Positions 1 through 13,175 of a DNA stretch of 64,000 bases are shown piece by piece. The translations under genes were made by a program, and so were the position numbers. The first letter of the stretch is position 1; each line of letters opens with the position of its first letter. The notes under the pieces are model-generated. The model was not told the origin of the DNA, searched no databases, and saw nothing but the letters and a program-made list of their open reading frames with translations. Source of the stretch: Acridotheres tristis (Eukaryota; Chordata; Aves; Passeriformes; Sturnidae); contig CM072887.1 of assembly GCA_037013685.1 (NCBI GenBank), positions 39,111,154 to 39,175,153 on the forward strand. The letters are read 5' to 3'.

Positions 1-1914
1 TTTTCCAAGAAAATGCTTCTCCCTGGCTGAATTCCGCATGCTGTTTTTTGGGGGTTTTTCCCCCCTTAAAAAAATCAACATGAACAACAACAGCTTGTGC
101 CCAGTTCCTATGAGCCTGGGAACCTTAAACTCTGGAACCCCTGGCCTGAGCAGGCTCTGCAAGTTTCAAAGCTCCCCGAAGTGCAGCTGTGAGTCTGAAA
201 CTCTTGAGTGAGACATTTCTGTGGAGGGGTCTCCATGAGACCAGGTATTCTGGAAGCACAGCTTCCCCATCAGCCTGCCTCAGGGACTAACAAGAAACCT
301 AACTGAATGGAATTTTGTCAACAGAACCTTCCCAAAACTGAACAACTACTACAAAAACTTCTTAGTTTCGAGTATTCAGATTGGGAGTTTCTGAGCAGAT
401 GTTCAGATCTTTCAGTGATTTCTCTTCAGTCTGTTGAGTGCAATTCACATGGCCAGGACTTAGATCTGTCTTTCTGGGTTCTTGATGTCCTCCTTAGGGT
501 GTTTTGTCTCTTTCATGCGTTAAATCCTACTTCACACATTCCACAAACTGTGTACCTATTTCCCAACTAAACAAATGCTAGTTTTCAATGGTAAAAAGAC
601 AGATTGAAAGATTTATCATCAAAGCATAAGACTGGAGTTCCTTACTGGGGTATAGAGGGTCCTATTTGGTATTACCTGAGAAACTGAAGCTTGCAATGTG
701 TGTAAGAGGGGAATAAAGTATTATTTCAGTGGATGATTGGGAGACCTTAAAACTCATTTGTGTTTTTGATTTGGTGAAGTATAACTGTTGGTGGCACTGG
801 CAATTCCTGCTTTTACCAAACACATGTCTGTTCCTTCTCTATTCACTCTCAGGATACATGCCAAATGCTGCCCAACATTTCAGTGCTCCAGAGCACCATG
901 TTTTGATGTGTCCTTCTGAAAATGCCAGTAAATACAATGGTATTTGTGTTAATTTCTTTTTTCCCCCTAAATCAACAAGCAGGGTATCACCATAATAGAA
1001 AAACGATACAGCACTTGGGCTAGGGCTCAGATGCTTTCTGTGATGGTAAATCAATTGAAATGCATCAATGCTGAAATTACAATGGGAAGCATCTCTATAA
1101 TCTTTGTGTGCTACTGAAGCACTTTCCTGTAAATTAGCCCCACTGGCAGTCATTTTACCAATTCAGTTTTAAATGTCAGATCAAAATGTTGCCCTAGATG
1201 GTGATATTTGAAAGGCAGGCTCCTCTAAAGCAGGCTTTTCAAACATATTCAGCAAATTGGTAGGCAATGGTTTCTAGATTCATATTAAAATAGAGGTGAC
1301 TTTTCTTGTAAATAAGCGTTCCTGTTTCAATGATGACATGAAATGAAATTACTTAAATTAGTTGCCCCAGCCAGCTTTCATTAATAATCTACATACAATT
1401 TTTTGCCATATGAATTATGACTTTATACTTGTGCCATCTCCATAAACCACTTTAAAGTTTTCTTAAGAACCCTTGACCTTCACAAGGATATTAGACAGGT
1501 CCTGGAATGGCAGAAGGAGAAAACAAAAAGGTGTTTCAACTCAGCCAGCCAAGAAGCAGCAACTTAAGTACAATGGGCATCCAGGCTGGAATGAACAGGC
1601 CCCAGGAACAAGGGTGCAAGGAGAGGGGTGGTGCTAGGCCAGTGTCACCATCTTGGAGAGTCATGTAGGGACACCTGGAGACACCACAGTGCCCCCCCCC
1701 AATTCCTTGATAGATGATGGGGTGCTCATGTGCAGACTCTGCACAAGGTGTGAGCTCTTCAGCTCAGGGCAGGTCTCCGTGGGGCTGCTCTGCCTGTGTC
1801 TGCCCTGCCAAGACAAAAATCCCAGGAGTGGTCACACACTCCTGCTTACTGCAGCTTTGCAGCCAGCCCTCTCCCTCTTCCTTCAACAAAAGGCTGTATT
1901 TACCCATACCCGCT

Positions 1915-2035
1915 CCCATCTGGCCTTCAGCAATTAATCTCTGCGCCTCAAACTGCAACACATTGTGTGATAATTCGTTATGTTAATCCCATGTGTCAGC
2001 GAGCCATTTAGAGACTGCCCTGCTTATCTTTTGGT
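1915..2035. promoter_or_regulatory. Candidate distal regulatory stretch with homeodomain-type motifs
   Basis: The stretch contains a CAATTAATC motif, an ATAATTCGTTATG segment and TAATCC at 1984-1989, the core bound by OTX/PITX-type homeodomains. Isolated CpGs survive near 1944, 1976 and 2000, although such CpGs are usually lost from methylated intergenic vertebrate DNA. This mix of AT-rich homeodomain cores with retained CpGs is typical of conserved noncoding elements, but conservation cannot be tested here. The call is inference only. Confidence 0.22.
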
Positions 2036-5000
2036 ATAAGCCTGGGTTTTCCAGCCCTGCATACATAGATACAACCACATTTTCTGTCCTTCACATACAC
2101 AAGGCTAAAATTTGAATGCTTCTGTGCCTATGGTACTGTGTTCTTACCTGGTCAGAATTTTTGAGAAATATAATTAGAGACACCTAACTACGCATTTCAA
2201 TCTGCAAGCTCTCTTGTTATTTTAAATGCAAATTTCTAAGACAGAAGCAGTAAAATATTAAACATATTTGCACTATTATAAGCCACTCTGTGAACAGCAG
2301 AGCTAATGAAGCTTGTTTTTGTCCTGACTGGACCCAGATGCTGATGCTACTGAATCTTTCAGGAACACCTTTGAGACCATTTCTGCCTTGGGTGGTGTTT
2401 AAGATCACCCAGCCAACTGAAATGTTGCTGAGAGACCATGTGAATGGCAGACAGACAGAAGGGGACATAGTGAAGTTAATAACACATTTTTTCTAATAGT
2501 AGAAGCAAGTTGGAAGTCCTCTCACTAGATGCAGCAAATTCAATCCTAATCCACCTTGTTTATAAAACCTAGATTCAGCTCCTCTTCCCATTCCTTTCCC
2601 ATTTAATGGGGTTGTAGTCAGTGTGGAGGCAGTTTTTAAGATGGTCTGTTCTGGTCGTGGGCGTGAAAGAGATTTAGGACAGATAAACCAGCACAGTGTG
2701 AAATAGGGCTGTGTTTTCCTGGCACTGATGGGAAGAGCTTGTTGCTGCTTTTGGCTGGCTTCCCTCAGGCAGCACCTCAGTCTCCTGCAGGTAAAAAGAG
2801 CACGGTGGTGTTGACCCACCTCGTTTAAAGAAGGGGAGAGGGAAGAGGATTCTGTACTGAGAACAGTTTGTTCAGGATACAGAGCTGCAGATACAAAGCC
2901 TGAGAGGGAAGCAGCTTGAGCTGTCTCTGACTATGGTGTCCTAAGGCCACTGAGGAATGATGGAGATCCCAGGGCACTTTTCCCAAGCATTTGGTTCCTC
3001 AAAAGCTCTTAAATTTGGCTTCAAGGGCCCACAATTGCCTGAATACTTCTGAGGATCTGCAGTGAAATGCACAGAGTATCTCTCCTAGAGCTAAAACCAG
3101 CTCTCCTGTAGCCTGCAGCAAGCCATGGATGTCCTTCAGCTGAGTCACATCAGCTTTAGATCACAACTAACAGTTGTTTTCTTTTGGTTTTCTATGCAGC
3201 TGAATGCCACCCCTCTCGGGTCTGTGATCAAAGGAAAAAAAACCAAACAAACCAACGAAAATATTAAGCTAATGTAGGCTAATTTATTTCCTTTTTTGCA
3301 AGATTTTCCTCTCCTTTCAAATTTCAATTTCACTATAATTCATTCTAAAATAAATTGGGTGTATTTGAATGCTGCAATGGTGGTTCAATTTTTCACCTTT
3401 TCAGCTAGATGAGTTGGGCCACATTCTGCCTGTAACGAAAAATATTTTCAAGTGTCCCAAACTTGGTCTTTTTGTCCTTTTTTAACAGAATGAAATATTT
3501 CTCTGGCATAGTGTTAACCAAATACAGCTAGGGAATACAACAGCATGTTTCATTTATTTCAGGTAGCTATTGGCATCAAGACACGGTTAAGGATTTCTGT
3601 GTAACCGCCTCTGTGTTTTTGTTTTTAAATTAAGATTTTATCCTTAGGGCTATTGCAGCATTGGTGCTCCTCAGACTGGAAAAATTGAATGGAAGACTAT
3701 GAAAACTTGAGAAATTGCAGGAGGAGCTGTGGGCTGAATAATATCTTCCAAATATGCTCTGTAATATCATAAGAGTAGTAGTTTTTAAACTGAGAATGAG
3801 GACTGGATTTGCCAAAAGCACTAAGCTTGGGCCCAAAAGCTGAAGTCCAGACACAATTAAAATAACAAGGCTCCAAGCTTTCCTGAAATCAGCCTGCAAC
3901 TTCAACTCTTGCTGCTTTTAGCTTAATGTCAAGCTTCCTTACCAAGTGTTTACATGTCACTTTGCTAATCAGGCAAACACAGAGGCTGCAAACCAAAGAG
4001 CAGCATCCCTGCTATCAGTGTCTAGCACTATAAATCTGTTCTGTCCACTTCAAATGGCTCTAGGTCTGCTTTCCCAGCCTCCTCCCTGTCTCGTCCTCCG
4101 GGCTTCTTAATCTCAATGCAAAAGCAATAACAGCCTATTCCTTAAGGCATGTTTCCTTCACGTATCCTCCCTCCCAGCCAAAGCACTGCTTCCCTGCTTT
4201 GTTTTAAAACCAGCAATAACCTAGTGAACAGAAGGGCTCATTAATCCGGGAGAGGCTGCATGCCCAGCAGGGACACAGACCAGGCTGGGTGGCTCCCTGG
4301 CCAGCCCCATGGAGGCCTCAAAGACCACGAGTCCACTGACCTAAGCAGGGGCCCCTTTGTGCCTGGGATTCAGCTGGAAACCTTGCTGGCTGGGAGGGCT
4401 CAGCTGCCTACAACAGCAGGGAAAGGACTCGAGACAGAAGCTTGCTCAGGGCTATTGAAGATGCAAGCAGGTTTTGTGAAACACCATTCTCCCTTGCAGC
4501 TTTTCAGCCTTAAACTAAGGCAGCTGATGGAGCTGAAGAGGAAGGCAGAGGGGACAGACAGCACTCATCTGTGCTTCTCTGAGCATGCCTAAATGCTCTG
4601 ATAAGCACAGCTTTGAGTCTAGTCCTGGCTAGAGCTCTTCCACCTTCGGGGGTAGCGCTAAGCACTAGTGCCAGAGCCAGGCTGGGCACTCCTCAGGCTG
4701 CTTCAGAGGGAAACAGCACGGATGGGGCTCAACCTGCTGCCACCTACATTTGGAGCACCCATCTGTCCTAAGCCAGGTTTTGTACCTCTGCCCTCAATAA
4801 CTATGAGGGTGTGCAGCTCGCTGGGAGAGTGGCACTGACTCCTGCCAAGGGACAGCCATGCCCAGAGGGCAAATGCAAACCATCAGCACTACACTCACAT
4901 CTCTGCCTGACCCACAGACAGGGATGGGCAAAAAGATTGGTTAGATAGGTTCAATAGTCATTGATGAAGACCTGTGCTTGTTAATGAGCTGTAAAGAGAG

Positions 5001-6700
5001 TTTCCCCCCATTTTTAGCAAGAAACAAAAATCAGCAAGATATTTCAATAGGAGTTGTAAGAAGACCAGTACATGCCTGATGTGGGTTTCTTGGTGTCCAG
5101 CCTTTGTAAACACTGCTGACAGTGCATCATCTGGTATATGAAGAAAGCCAACATCAGATGTTTTTTGGCATTCTGAATGCTATCTAGACTTTTCTGGCTT
5201 TCATGCATGAGAAATTGAAGGTTTGGATTGCAACTTCAAGAGGTTGGCAAAGAGCCACAAACCTACACACACCAATAGACAGGAATGAAGTCATAACTTG
5301 TAATGATGCTGAGTATCGCAAGATCTTCCAATCAACAGCCAAAAGAGCACACTGGAAGGAAGAGATGGTACAGGAATGAATTCTGAGATGGGAACACAAA
5401 CAAAAGTCGGATTTCTAGGAGCATAATAATGTTTGCCTGCTGAGGACTCAGTCCTGACTGACCTTTCTTGTTTGTTTTTTCAAGAGTTAATTGCTTTTAT
5501 ACAGCAGATTTCAGAGAAGTCTGACACTGCTTCCTTGGGAAAGCAGGAAGATTTATGCTGAGATTATTGCAGGCAGCAGTTATGACTTCATTTTACAATA
5601 CTAAGAGTGTAATTTTGTGTGCTTACACAGGAAGTTTAATGAACACATTAAGCTACATGCATTTTATTTCGGTTTGTATAGCAGCCTAAATGGTAAAACA
5701 GTATGATACGCTTGTTTATTTGGCATTAAAGCTTGGATTCAGTGCTTAAACATCTTGCTGAATTGGGGGACCATGGTGTGATTTAATGGTTCAAATAAGA
5801 GCCTTGTTAGTGATAAAAACTCAGGGATCTGTAAACTCAGAAGATTTTTCTGACTGGTGGGAAATAATACTGTACCAGCATAGTAACCTTGCAGACCTTT
5901 CCAACACAAAAGGATATAATTTTATTGAGACCTGTAGATACTACCATATTTTTCATGTTTGGTCAGTTTACATACTGATAATGTGAAGGTTATAGGCTGA
6001 ATTGTCCAATTTTTAGGGTGGAATTTATTGTCACAAACAGAAAATGCTTCAGAAAAATTTAGATTTCTCCTACTTGAACAATTTTTATTTAGTTTCATAT
6101 TATTTGAAGATAGATTTCTTCCCATTTAAAACTGACTTGCTGCAAAAAGTAGATGTTGAAACTGGGTTATTTAATTCTAAAGCTTACTAAATATCTGAGC
6201 TGATGGGGCTTTGTAAATAGTAGGACTGTATTGCTCTAGTTACTAATAACAGCTACTATTTAGGATGAGTGAAAAACAGTTGTTTAAGGACACAGAAGAG
6301 ACTCAGCTTTTGATAGCTTGTTTTCATAACTCGTTAGTATAAAATGTGATGTGTTGCACTTCATAATGTTGACTTTCTATCTAAAATAGATCCTTGGATT
6401 AGGAAGACCTATTTTAAGAAAATGAATTAATTTAGTATTGTGGGGAAAAGCATATAACAGGCAAAGCAGATTCTTGCTGTGCACTGGTTGTGTGTTTGAA
6501 CACCAAGGTTACTGCAATTCCCCAGCTAAAGGCTCAACTCTCTTCCCTTCCCCCTAGCTATGAAGTGGTAAAGGACAGTTCTGACTGCAATAAATTAAAA
6601 TTAAAAAGGCTGGACAAGGGATGCCTCTGCCCTTTCTCGTTTAGACTGGCTGCCCTGAAGGCTCAGTAGAAAATTCCCCATCTGAGGATAACAGAAATCA

Positions 6701-6735
6701 ACTGCGCAATGCAAAGCGCTATTTGCATGCGATGA
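6701..6735. promoter_or_regulatory. Paired inverted octamer (POU) motifs with clustered CpGs
   Basis: ATGCAAAG (6709-6716) and ATTTGCAT (6721-6728) lie head to head across a short GCGC-containing spacer. ATTTGCAT is the exact octamer recognised by POU-domain factors such as OCT1/OCT4, and ATGCAAAG differs from its complement only in the last base. Three CpGs (at 6705, 6717 and 6730) fall within about 27 bp of otherwise CpG-poor intergenic DNA. The arrangement suggests a dimeric POU site. Binding and conservation are unknown. Confidence 0.3.
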
Positions 6736-9700
6736 CCCCAGCAGGATCAAAATGGTTTAACAGAAAAGAAAAATATGAGGTCTAACAAAAGACAAGGTTT
6801 CTTTTTCCCCTTGTGTCAGTTTTATTATGAACAATTGTGGCCGACTGGCTCTCCCTGGACTGCTTCTCCTCAAGACTCAGTGGAGGTGTCTCGTTCAGCT
6901 CCAAGGCCCTCAGTTTAGCTAAGACCTCACTGTCCTTTCAGCAGAGTCAGAAAGGCATGTTTCCTTATTTCAATAACAATGTTGCTGTTATTTAAATATC
7001 TTGCCTGTGTATTTTTCCCTTATCTTTAGGCTGATTTCACCATCACTGAAAATCTTGCTGTGACTACTGCTCAAGAGCCACCTGTAAGATGCAGTTATCC
7101 ACTTACCAGGGACTTTGTGGTTTGATTTAAAAGCTAGGTGCCAGTTATTTAGGCTGTGAGACACTTCCAGATCTGTAAAACCATACCTGATAGATCTCCT
7201 GAGGCTATTCATTGTTCATGTCCAGCCTATGCTCATAGGACATTTCTGTGTCTACAAAGGGCTGCTGTCAGCAATTGCTCCTGCCTTGCTGTGAGCTATG
7301 ATAGCCCCATCCAGACCTATTTTTTTGGTGACCTGGACCTTGGAGGAATGGTTATCTATTGCCCTCAACAACAGTAAGGGTGCTGGGAGAATATTCAAGA
7401 ATCCCAAAACATTCTTCCCTATTGAACCCTGTTCTGCCTGGGGAGGAAAGAGAGGTGCAACCCGTTCTGCAGGACATTCCTACTCTGCTGTCAGGAGATG
7501 CCTGCCAGCTTTTCCCCTCTGGACAAGATCAGGATAGAATGATTTAAATGACATTACTGATATGATAATGACTTTCCTTACTTCCTTGAACCCCCCTTCC
7601 CTCACCTCCTTTTCCATTTTGTGGGAAGACTTGTTCAGCCCTTCTGACCCTACCTAGAAACCTAATTCCCAGAGCAAATTCCTCACACGAGAGCTTGTCA
7701 AATTCGAGGCTGGTGACAACAAAGGACTTCCAGCCTACCTGTCCCCGCTCCTTCACTTTCTCCTGGCCCCTCAGCTAGGCAGTTCAGGAAATGGAGGCTG
7801 CATATATGCAAATGGTAGACAGTACTCAAGGGCATGCATGTAATTCAATTTAGGAGGATGTCACAATGGCATCTACGCCCAGAGATCAGCTTCCCAGGTT
7901 GATCCCAAGCCTGGACCATGACAGCAATGTGGGGTTTCTCCTGTGATTCTAACTATGACTTATGGCTTCTCAGTGGTTTCATCTCCCTAAGCTCCTATTA
8001 TATTATGCAGCATATACAGTTCTTAATGTAATGAAGTTGCTGGGTAACTATTTATTTCTGTGATTAGCTTTTACAGCTCCTCACAAGCTTTTAATTACTG
8101 AATTATCCACACAGTTCTTTAATTCAATTTGTTTGACCTTTCAGTTAGTGGAAAAATAAAAGAAAGGTGAAATCTGTGTTATGCCACTATATTCTGGTGT
8201 TCACAGCTAGAGAAGAGGCCTGGGCAACAATGAGTAGGGACACATGGGCTGTGCTGGGAAAATATGGCAGGACAAGAGCATTGGCTCCCATGAAGAAAAC
8301 ACAGTGTTTTATCTTCTCAGCAGAGAATATTTTGACACTTCTCCTGCTCACCCAGCGTTATATATCTCTTAGTCCTAGATACACTTTGTCCACATTTTTC
8401 CCCAAAAACTAGAGGATTGACACAGAAGTTTTTGCTATCCTTGCCACCACAGGCAGCTCTAGTTGTGCTCCAACTGTGAACACATAACACATAAGCAGGG
8501 CCCTGTGCAAACCTGCTGTACCAGTCAGAGCCGTGGGGCAAGGGACCACAGAAAAAATAAGCCCCTGAGACATGGAGAGCAGGGAGAGGGTGCTGATGTT
8601 ATACAACAACCATCCCCAGCTGTTTGGGGAGCTAATAGTTGGCTTACCCTTGAGGACAACCAATGTGCCAGGTCCAGCAATGTCTGTGCCAAGCAGATGT
8701 TTGGGATTCCACAAGGAATATTTGATCCACGTCCAGCCAACCTAGAGGGCTATGCATCCACTTGGAGTATTTGCACTGCAAGGTGCCAGATTAATGATTA
8801 GAGAGATTAACATCTACAGGGCAGCCTGGCTTGTGCCAATGAAATCTCCACTGGGCTCTGCCAGCAGACCTGAACATGAGTCCAAAGGGCCCAAAGGGTG
8901 AAGTAGATCCAGAGGATCACGTTTAAGGGTCGAGCTGCTGGCTGCTCTATAGGTTGTTCAGCTCTTGGCTTTTCTGCTGGGAATACCACTGAGGTAACAC
9001 TCAATGCAAGCTGGATGATCTGTCCTAAACCAGGCTGGTCATGCCAGTTTTACTTTCATAGACTCTTGATGAAGGAGGCCTGAAAAGCCCTGGGGAGGAC
9101 ATCAGCAGAAACAAGAAGAGAGTTTGGATTTTTATGCAGGTCCTTACACAGGATGGATAGTTAGTAAGACTACTCAGGGAGGTGAGGATCCTTTGCTGGC
9201 TGGTTCTGCTTCCATCTCCTTCCCTTTGCACTGGTGAATCACCAGAAAGCAAGTGCAAGGAGTCTAATAATGAGGCCAACAGGCACTGATAGGAGCAGAG
9301 GAGCTATTAGGATTTTTTAGGAGATTTTCTGAAATTAATTGTTTAAACAGGCATGGGCAGCATTCACATGGATACATACACTCCATATCACATCAGCAGA
9401 TACTGACACTAATTCCTTTCTTCTCATTCAAGGACCCCCTATTATTAACAGGCTTTTGAATGTTATTTCTTTCCCATGAAATTCAAACCCAATAAGTTGC
9501 TTTAAATGGGTTTGGGTCTGGTGATGTCAAATCTATTTTAAATAAATTGGTCTGGACCATAAAGTTTCAGTAAAAATCTGTCTTTAAATAGGATCCTTCT
9601 GTTTTCCAGATTCTACTATCAGAATCTAAGCTCATTTAAGTTTTTTCTTACTATACTTATGAATTCTGAACATCTGAAGTAGTTTCAATTCATACAATAA

Positions 9701-12700
9701 TTTAATTCTTTTTTTATACAGGCATATGAAGTATGAATAATGAATTGAAAGAATTGGAAAGAAAGAGCCTTAAAATTAATAGTAACTCTGGTTTCTCAAA
9801 TATTGTCCTAAGTCCCTCCCTAAGGAATAGAGGAAATATTCCAACTCCACATGATGGAAAAGCTTTAATGCAGAGAACTCTCCACAGGACTGTTTTCATT
9901 TTGTAGTGTATTTTAAACATACGGACAGTGCAGACTGTTAATTATTTCTTCTCCTTTTGGCTCAGTTCCACATACAGCTCAGCAAAAGCAGAACTCTACA
10001 GACTATTCAGTGGACAATCAATGGCTCTGCATTTGCTGAGTGCTGAACAAAATCGATGAAAGGGTGTTGTGACTAGCTCTTGAGGCACTTGTTGGCCCTC
10101 AAAAAAACCGCCATCCTTGCCCTTTCTGTCCCCAGCTGCTGCATCTTGCTCCTTCCCTGTTAGTTCAGAGGGGAAACACTTTGAGAAGAGACGGTTTAGT
10201 GATCCTACACATGATGTCAGAAAAGTTTATTCAGTGGGGTGAGGGGAAAGACTTTGCAACTAATGAGTTTCATGTCCTTGAATGCTGCTGGATGCAACTT
10301 GAGTGAAACGTGATGTGACCAGAGGGCATTCCTGGCTCCATCCCGATGCCACTGCCATTTGCAGGTGTGAGCCAGGAGAGTGCAGAAGCATTTCCTATAT
10401 CCATCTGCTGCCTCAATTAAGCTTTTGCACCATGTCTGCAGTCATGGGGTGACAATACCAAAAAATTATAATAACAATGGCGAAATCAGCACAAAATTAT
10501 CATCATGTATAGAGAGGGTGACACTATTAGCAAACACCAAAGGTGAACTCAGGGGATGCCCTTATCTACAGGGTCAGTTCCTTCCACAGAGGAGCAGTTT
10601 GTGCTGGTCTTTCTCCTCCCTATGGTCTCTCTCGGACAATCACTTCAACATCCTCTGCTTCTTATCTCCCATAGGGCATGGTGTGTGCTGCAGCAGACTG
10701 GGGCTTATCCTTTTGTCAGAGGGCCAAGTAATGGTCCTAGTAATGAATCAAGTAATGCATCTACTTTTACCGCTGGCTCCTAAAATTCAATGAATACTTA
10801 ATCACCACAGTGCTCTGTTACCAATATTTCTATTTTTGTTGCAAACATTTTTCACATATAGTGGGGGCGAGGTCTCTGCATGATATAGTTTGTAGTCTGA
10901 ACATGTAGCTATAATCTGGAGAAAATGAATTAATAGAACAAAGTGTTGGAGTAATGGTTTTAAGATGACATAAAGGAATGCTGGAGGGTTCCTGTGCTTT
11001 GTGGCTGGGAAGAGAACACATCAAGAAGGAAGGAAGAGCCACAGATTATGGAGATATTACTCATTATTAAATATATATTTTGCACTATTACAACCACCCT
11101 GAGATCTAAGCATACCTTGCAACCAATAACAAATTAAGCTGTACACTGGCCCTTTGATAGTAATCACAGAAGATGGAGGATTATGTACCCCTGGCCAGAA
11201 GAGACTTTGGTTTGCTTTCAAAGAACTGTGGGGAAGTTTAACATCAAGTTTAACATAATTGTCCAAATTAGATGCATTAGTGGGATGGTGATAAGCATGA
11301 CTCACAGTGCTCAGATCTGCCTCACAGATGCCAGCCATCCCTTCTCTCTCCTATGTTTCAAGTGAGAAAGAAGTGGTAGCCATATCAGATTCAAATCTTT
11401 CAGGGTAGCTGGGTCTCCAGACAATATTCTCTGTGGCTTTTCTTGCCAAGAAACTAAATGTAACTTCAAATAAAGCAGATGAAATCCCTTCCCCTGTCCT
11501 CTTTCATCTGCTCTAATAATTTTTTCCAGACTGAGCCCGTGATGATCTGCCCATACTCACTGCTGCTGCTGCCTGGCATGTACCCTGGCATAATAACAGC
11601 AGTTTTCCAAGGATCTCCTCATGCCCAGGGAAGCCAGACCATGTTTGATAGCCATGGTCACCCCAAGCCCCTCCTGCCAGCACTCCAGACTACATTGGCG
11701 ATGATGACTTGGCACCATGATCCACGGGAACCAAATGGAGGAGCACCAGGATGATCTCAATCCCGCAGAGAAGGGCAGAGCAACTTCTCTAGGGCAATGC
11801 CAGTCTCAGCCCTGGGGCCCTCTCCCAGTGAAGCTTACTGGCTGCTGACAAAATGGAAGGGGAAAGACACTGAAAAAGTTATTTGATGTGCAAAGGCCCC
11901 AGTAGTGCTGATGCATCAAGGAGTCTCCTGCACCCCTCCTCAGCAGTAGCCTGCTTGCCAAAGTGGGGCTACTGACATGTATCACCTCAGGCATACCTGC
12001 AAATGCCCAGTATTTCTATGCCTAAGTGACTGGAAAATGGCATCAGAGAGAAAGGTTCACATGCTTATTCTGCTTGGCCTTTGAGTCAGACATTCCTCCT
12101 GGATGCACAAGAAGTGGATCCTTTTCAGTGATGTGTCAGGCTGCTCCCCTCAGCACCAAGCAGAAAGAGTAGGCTGGCTTCAGCTGCACTGGATCACCTA
12201 CTTTGCCTATAGAAAAAGAATCCCTCACTTTATCAAGGGACCTTGGAGAGCACACAAGGCATTTCCTAACTGGGACTGCAGCAATGTTAATGGGATTTAC
12301 CGAACATGTCGATCTTTCCTCCCGTGCCCTTTCTTGCAAGATTTCAATGTGAAGTGGCAAATGAGCAGGGTTTAGGACTGGGTTCTCCTTCCCCTCCCTG
12401 ACAGAGCTGGCTGCAAGGCAGGCTGTGGCCTCTCTGTGCTGGGTAGGTCACAGCACAGCAGGGCATGGCACAGCTGGGGTGCCTGCCAGAGGGGGATGCA
12501 GATGGGGAACCACTTGCAACATAACATCATGCCCTCAAATCATTAGAGCCAGACAGGCCGGTGATTTGCAGTCCTGTTCTTCACTGCACTTTAGCATCTC
12601 ACCCCTCAAGAGATTTCAAGAGAAAATAAAAATCCAAAGCCTGAGTGCTGGCAGGCAAAGCTGGCAGTGCTGAGCAGCTGCCCAGCAGTCTGCAGCACCG

Positions 12701-12954
12701 TCCCTTCCCCCAGCCGCCGCGAGCTGATGTGCCAGTCTCATTTTGATGCTGCCTATGTTCAGATTTCACCTTTATTCCCCCTCACTTTTTTATCCTTAGG
12801 CAAAATTTAGCTCTTGCATTTGCGTGATGCTGAGCTCTCCCCAGTCCCAGCAGCTGGAAGATGCAGCTGTCAGCCCCAGGTCAGCTGTCACCACCCCTGC
12901 TGAGAGGCAACCAGCAAAGGGGCTTCCAAAGATGCAGAGCGAGAGATTTGGATC

Positions 12955-13175
12955 AGCAACAAAAACACTTAATGCAAGCTTGAATGCATATTAGTTTGGA
13001 ACACTGATTAGATCCAGAAATAAAGGGATCGATTAGCCAAATGTTTTGGGGAGCCATCATCTTGTATAATTTATTATTCCTCAGCTAGCTTGAGTTGGAA
13101 AAGAAGCTGATTGAATAATTGAGTATCGCTTTGTCGCATACCAGTCCTGTTTGTGTCAGAGGTTTTGGCTTAGGA
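12955..13175. promoter_or_regulatory. Candidate conserved noncoding/enhancer-like element
   Basis: This AT-rich stretch contains two GATTA cores (from 13006 and within ATCGATTA at 13028-13035), a TTGAATAATTGAG homeodomain-like segment and retained CpGs in ATCGAT and TATCGCTTTGTCGC. ATCGAT is the core site of CUT/ONECUT homeodomain factors. There are no repeats and no open reading frame, and the texture differs from the flanks. Function and conservation are inferred, not shown. Confidence 0.28.

Larger units (their letters stand above)
1..12939. other. Intergenic DNA upstream of AFDN, block 1
   Basis: No coding exon is supported here. All open frames are short, lack family resemblance and are not flanked by convincing splice sites in a consistent frame. 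The sequence is of mixed composition with scattered short poly-A/poly-T runs and a run of nine C at 1692-1700. Two small stretches that look regulatory (near 1,920-2,030 and 6,700-6,735) are listed separately. Otherwise I see nothing distinctive. Exons of a noncoding transcript cannot be excluded from sequence alone. Confidence 0.6.

Noticed and set aside
10380..10793. 137-codon + strand open frame
   Set aside because: No recognisable motif, domain or splice-site context. Composition matches surrounding intergenic DNA.
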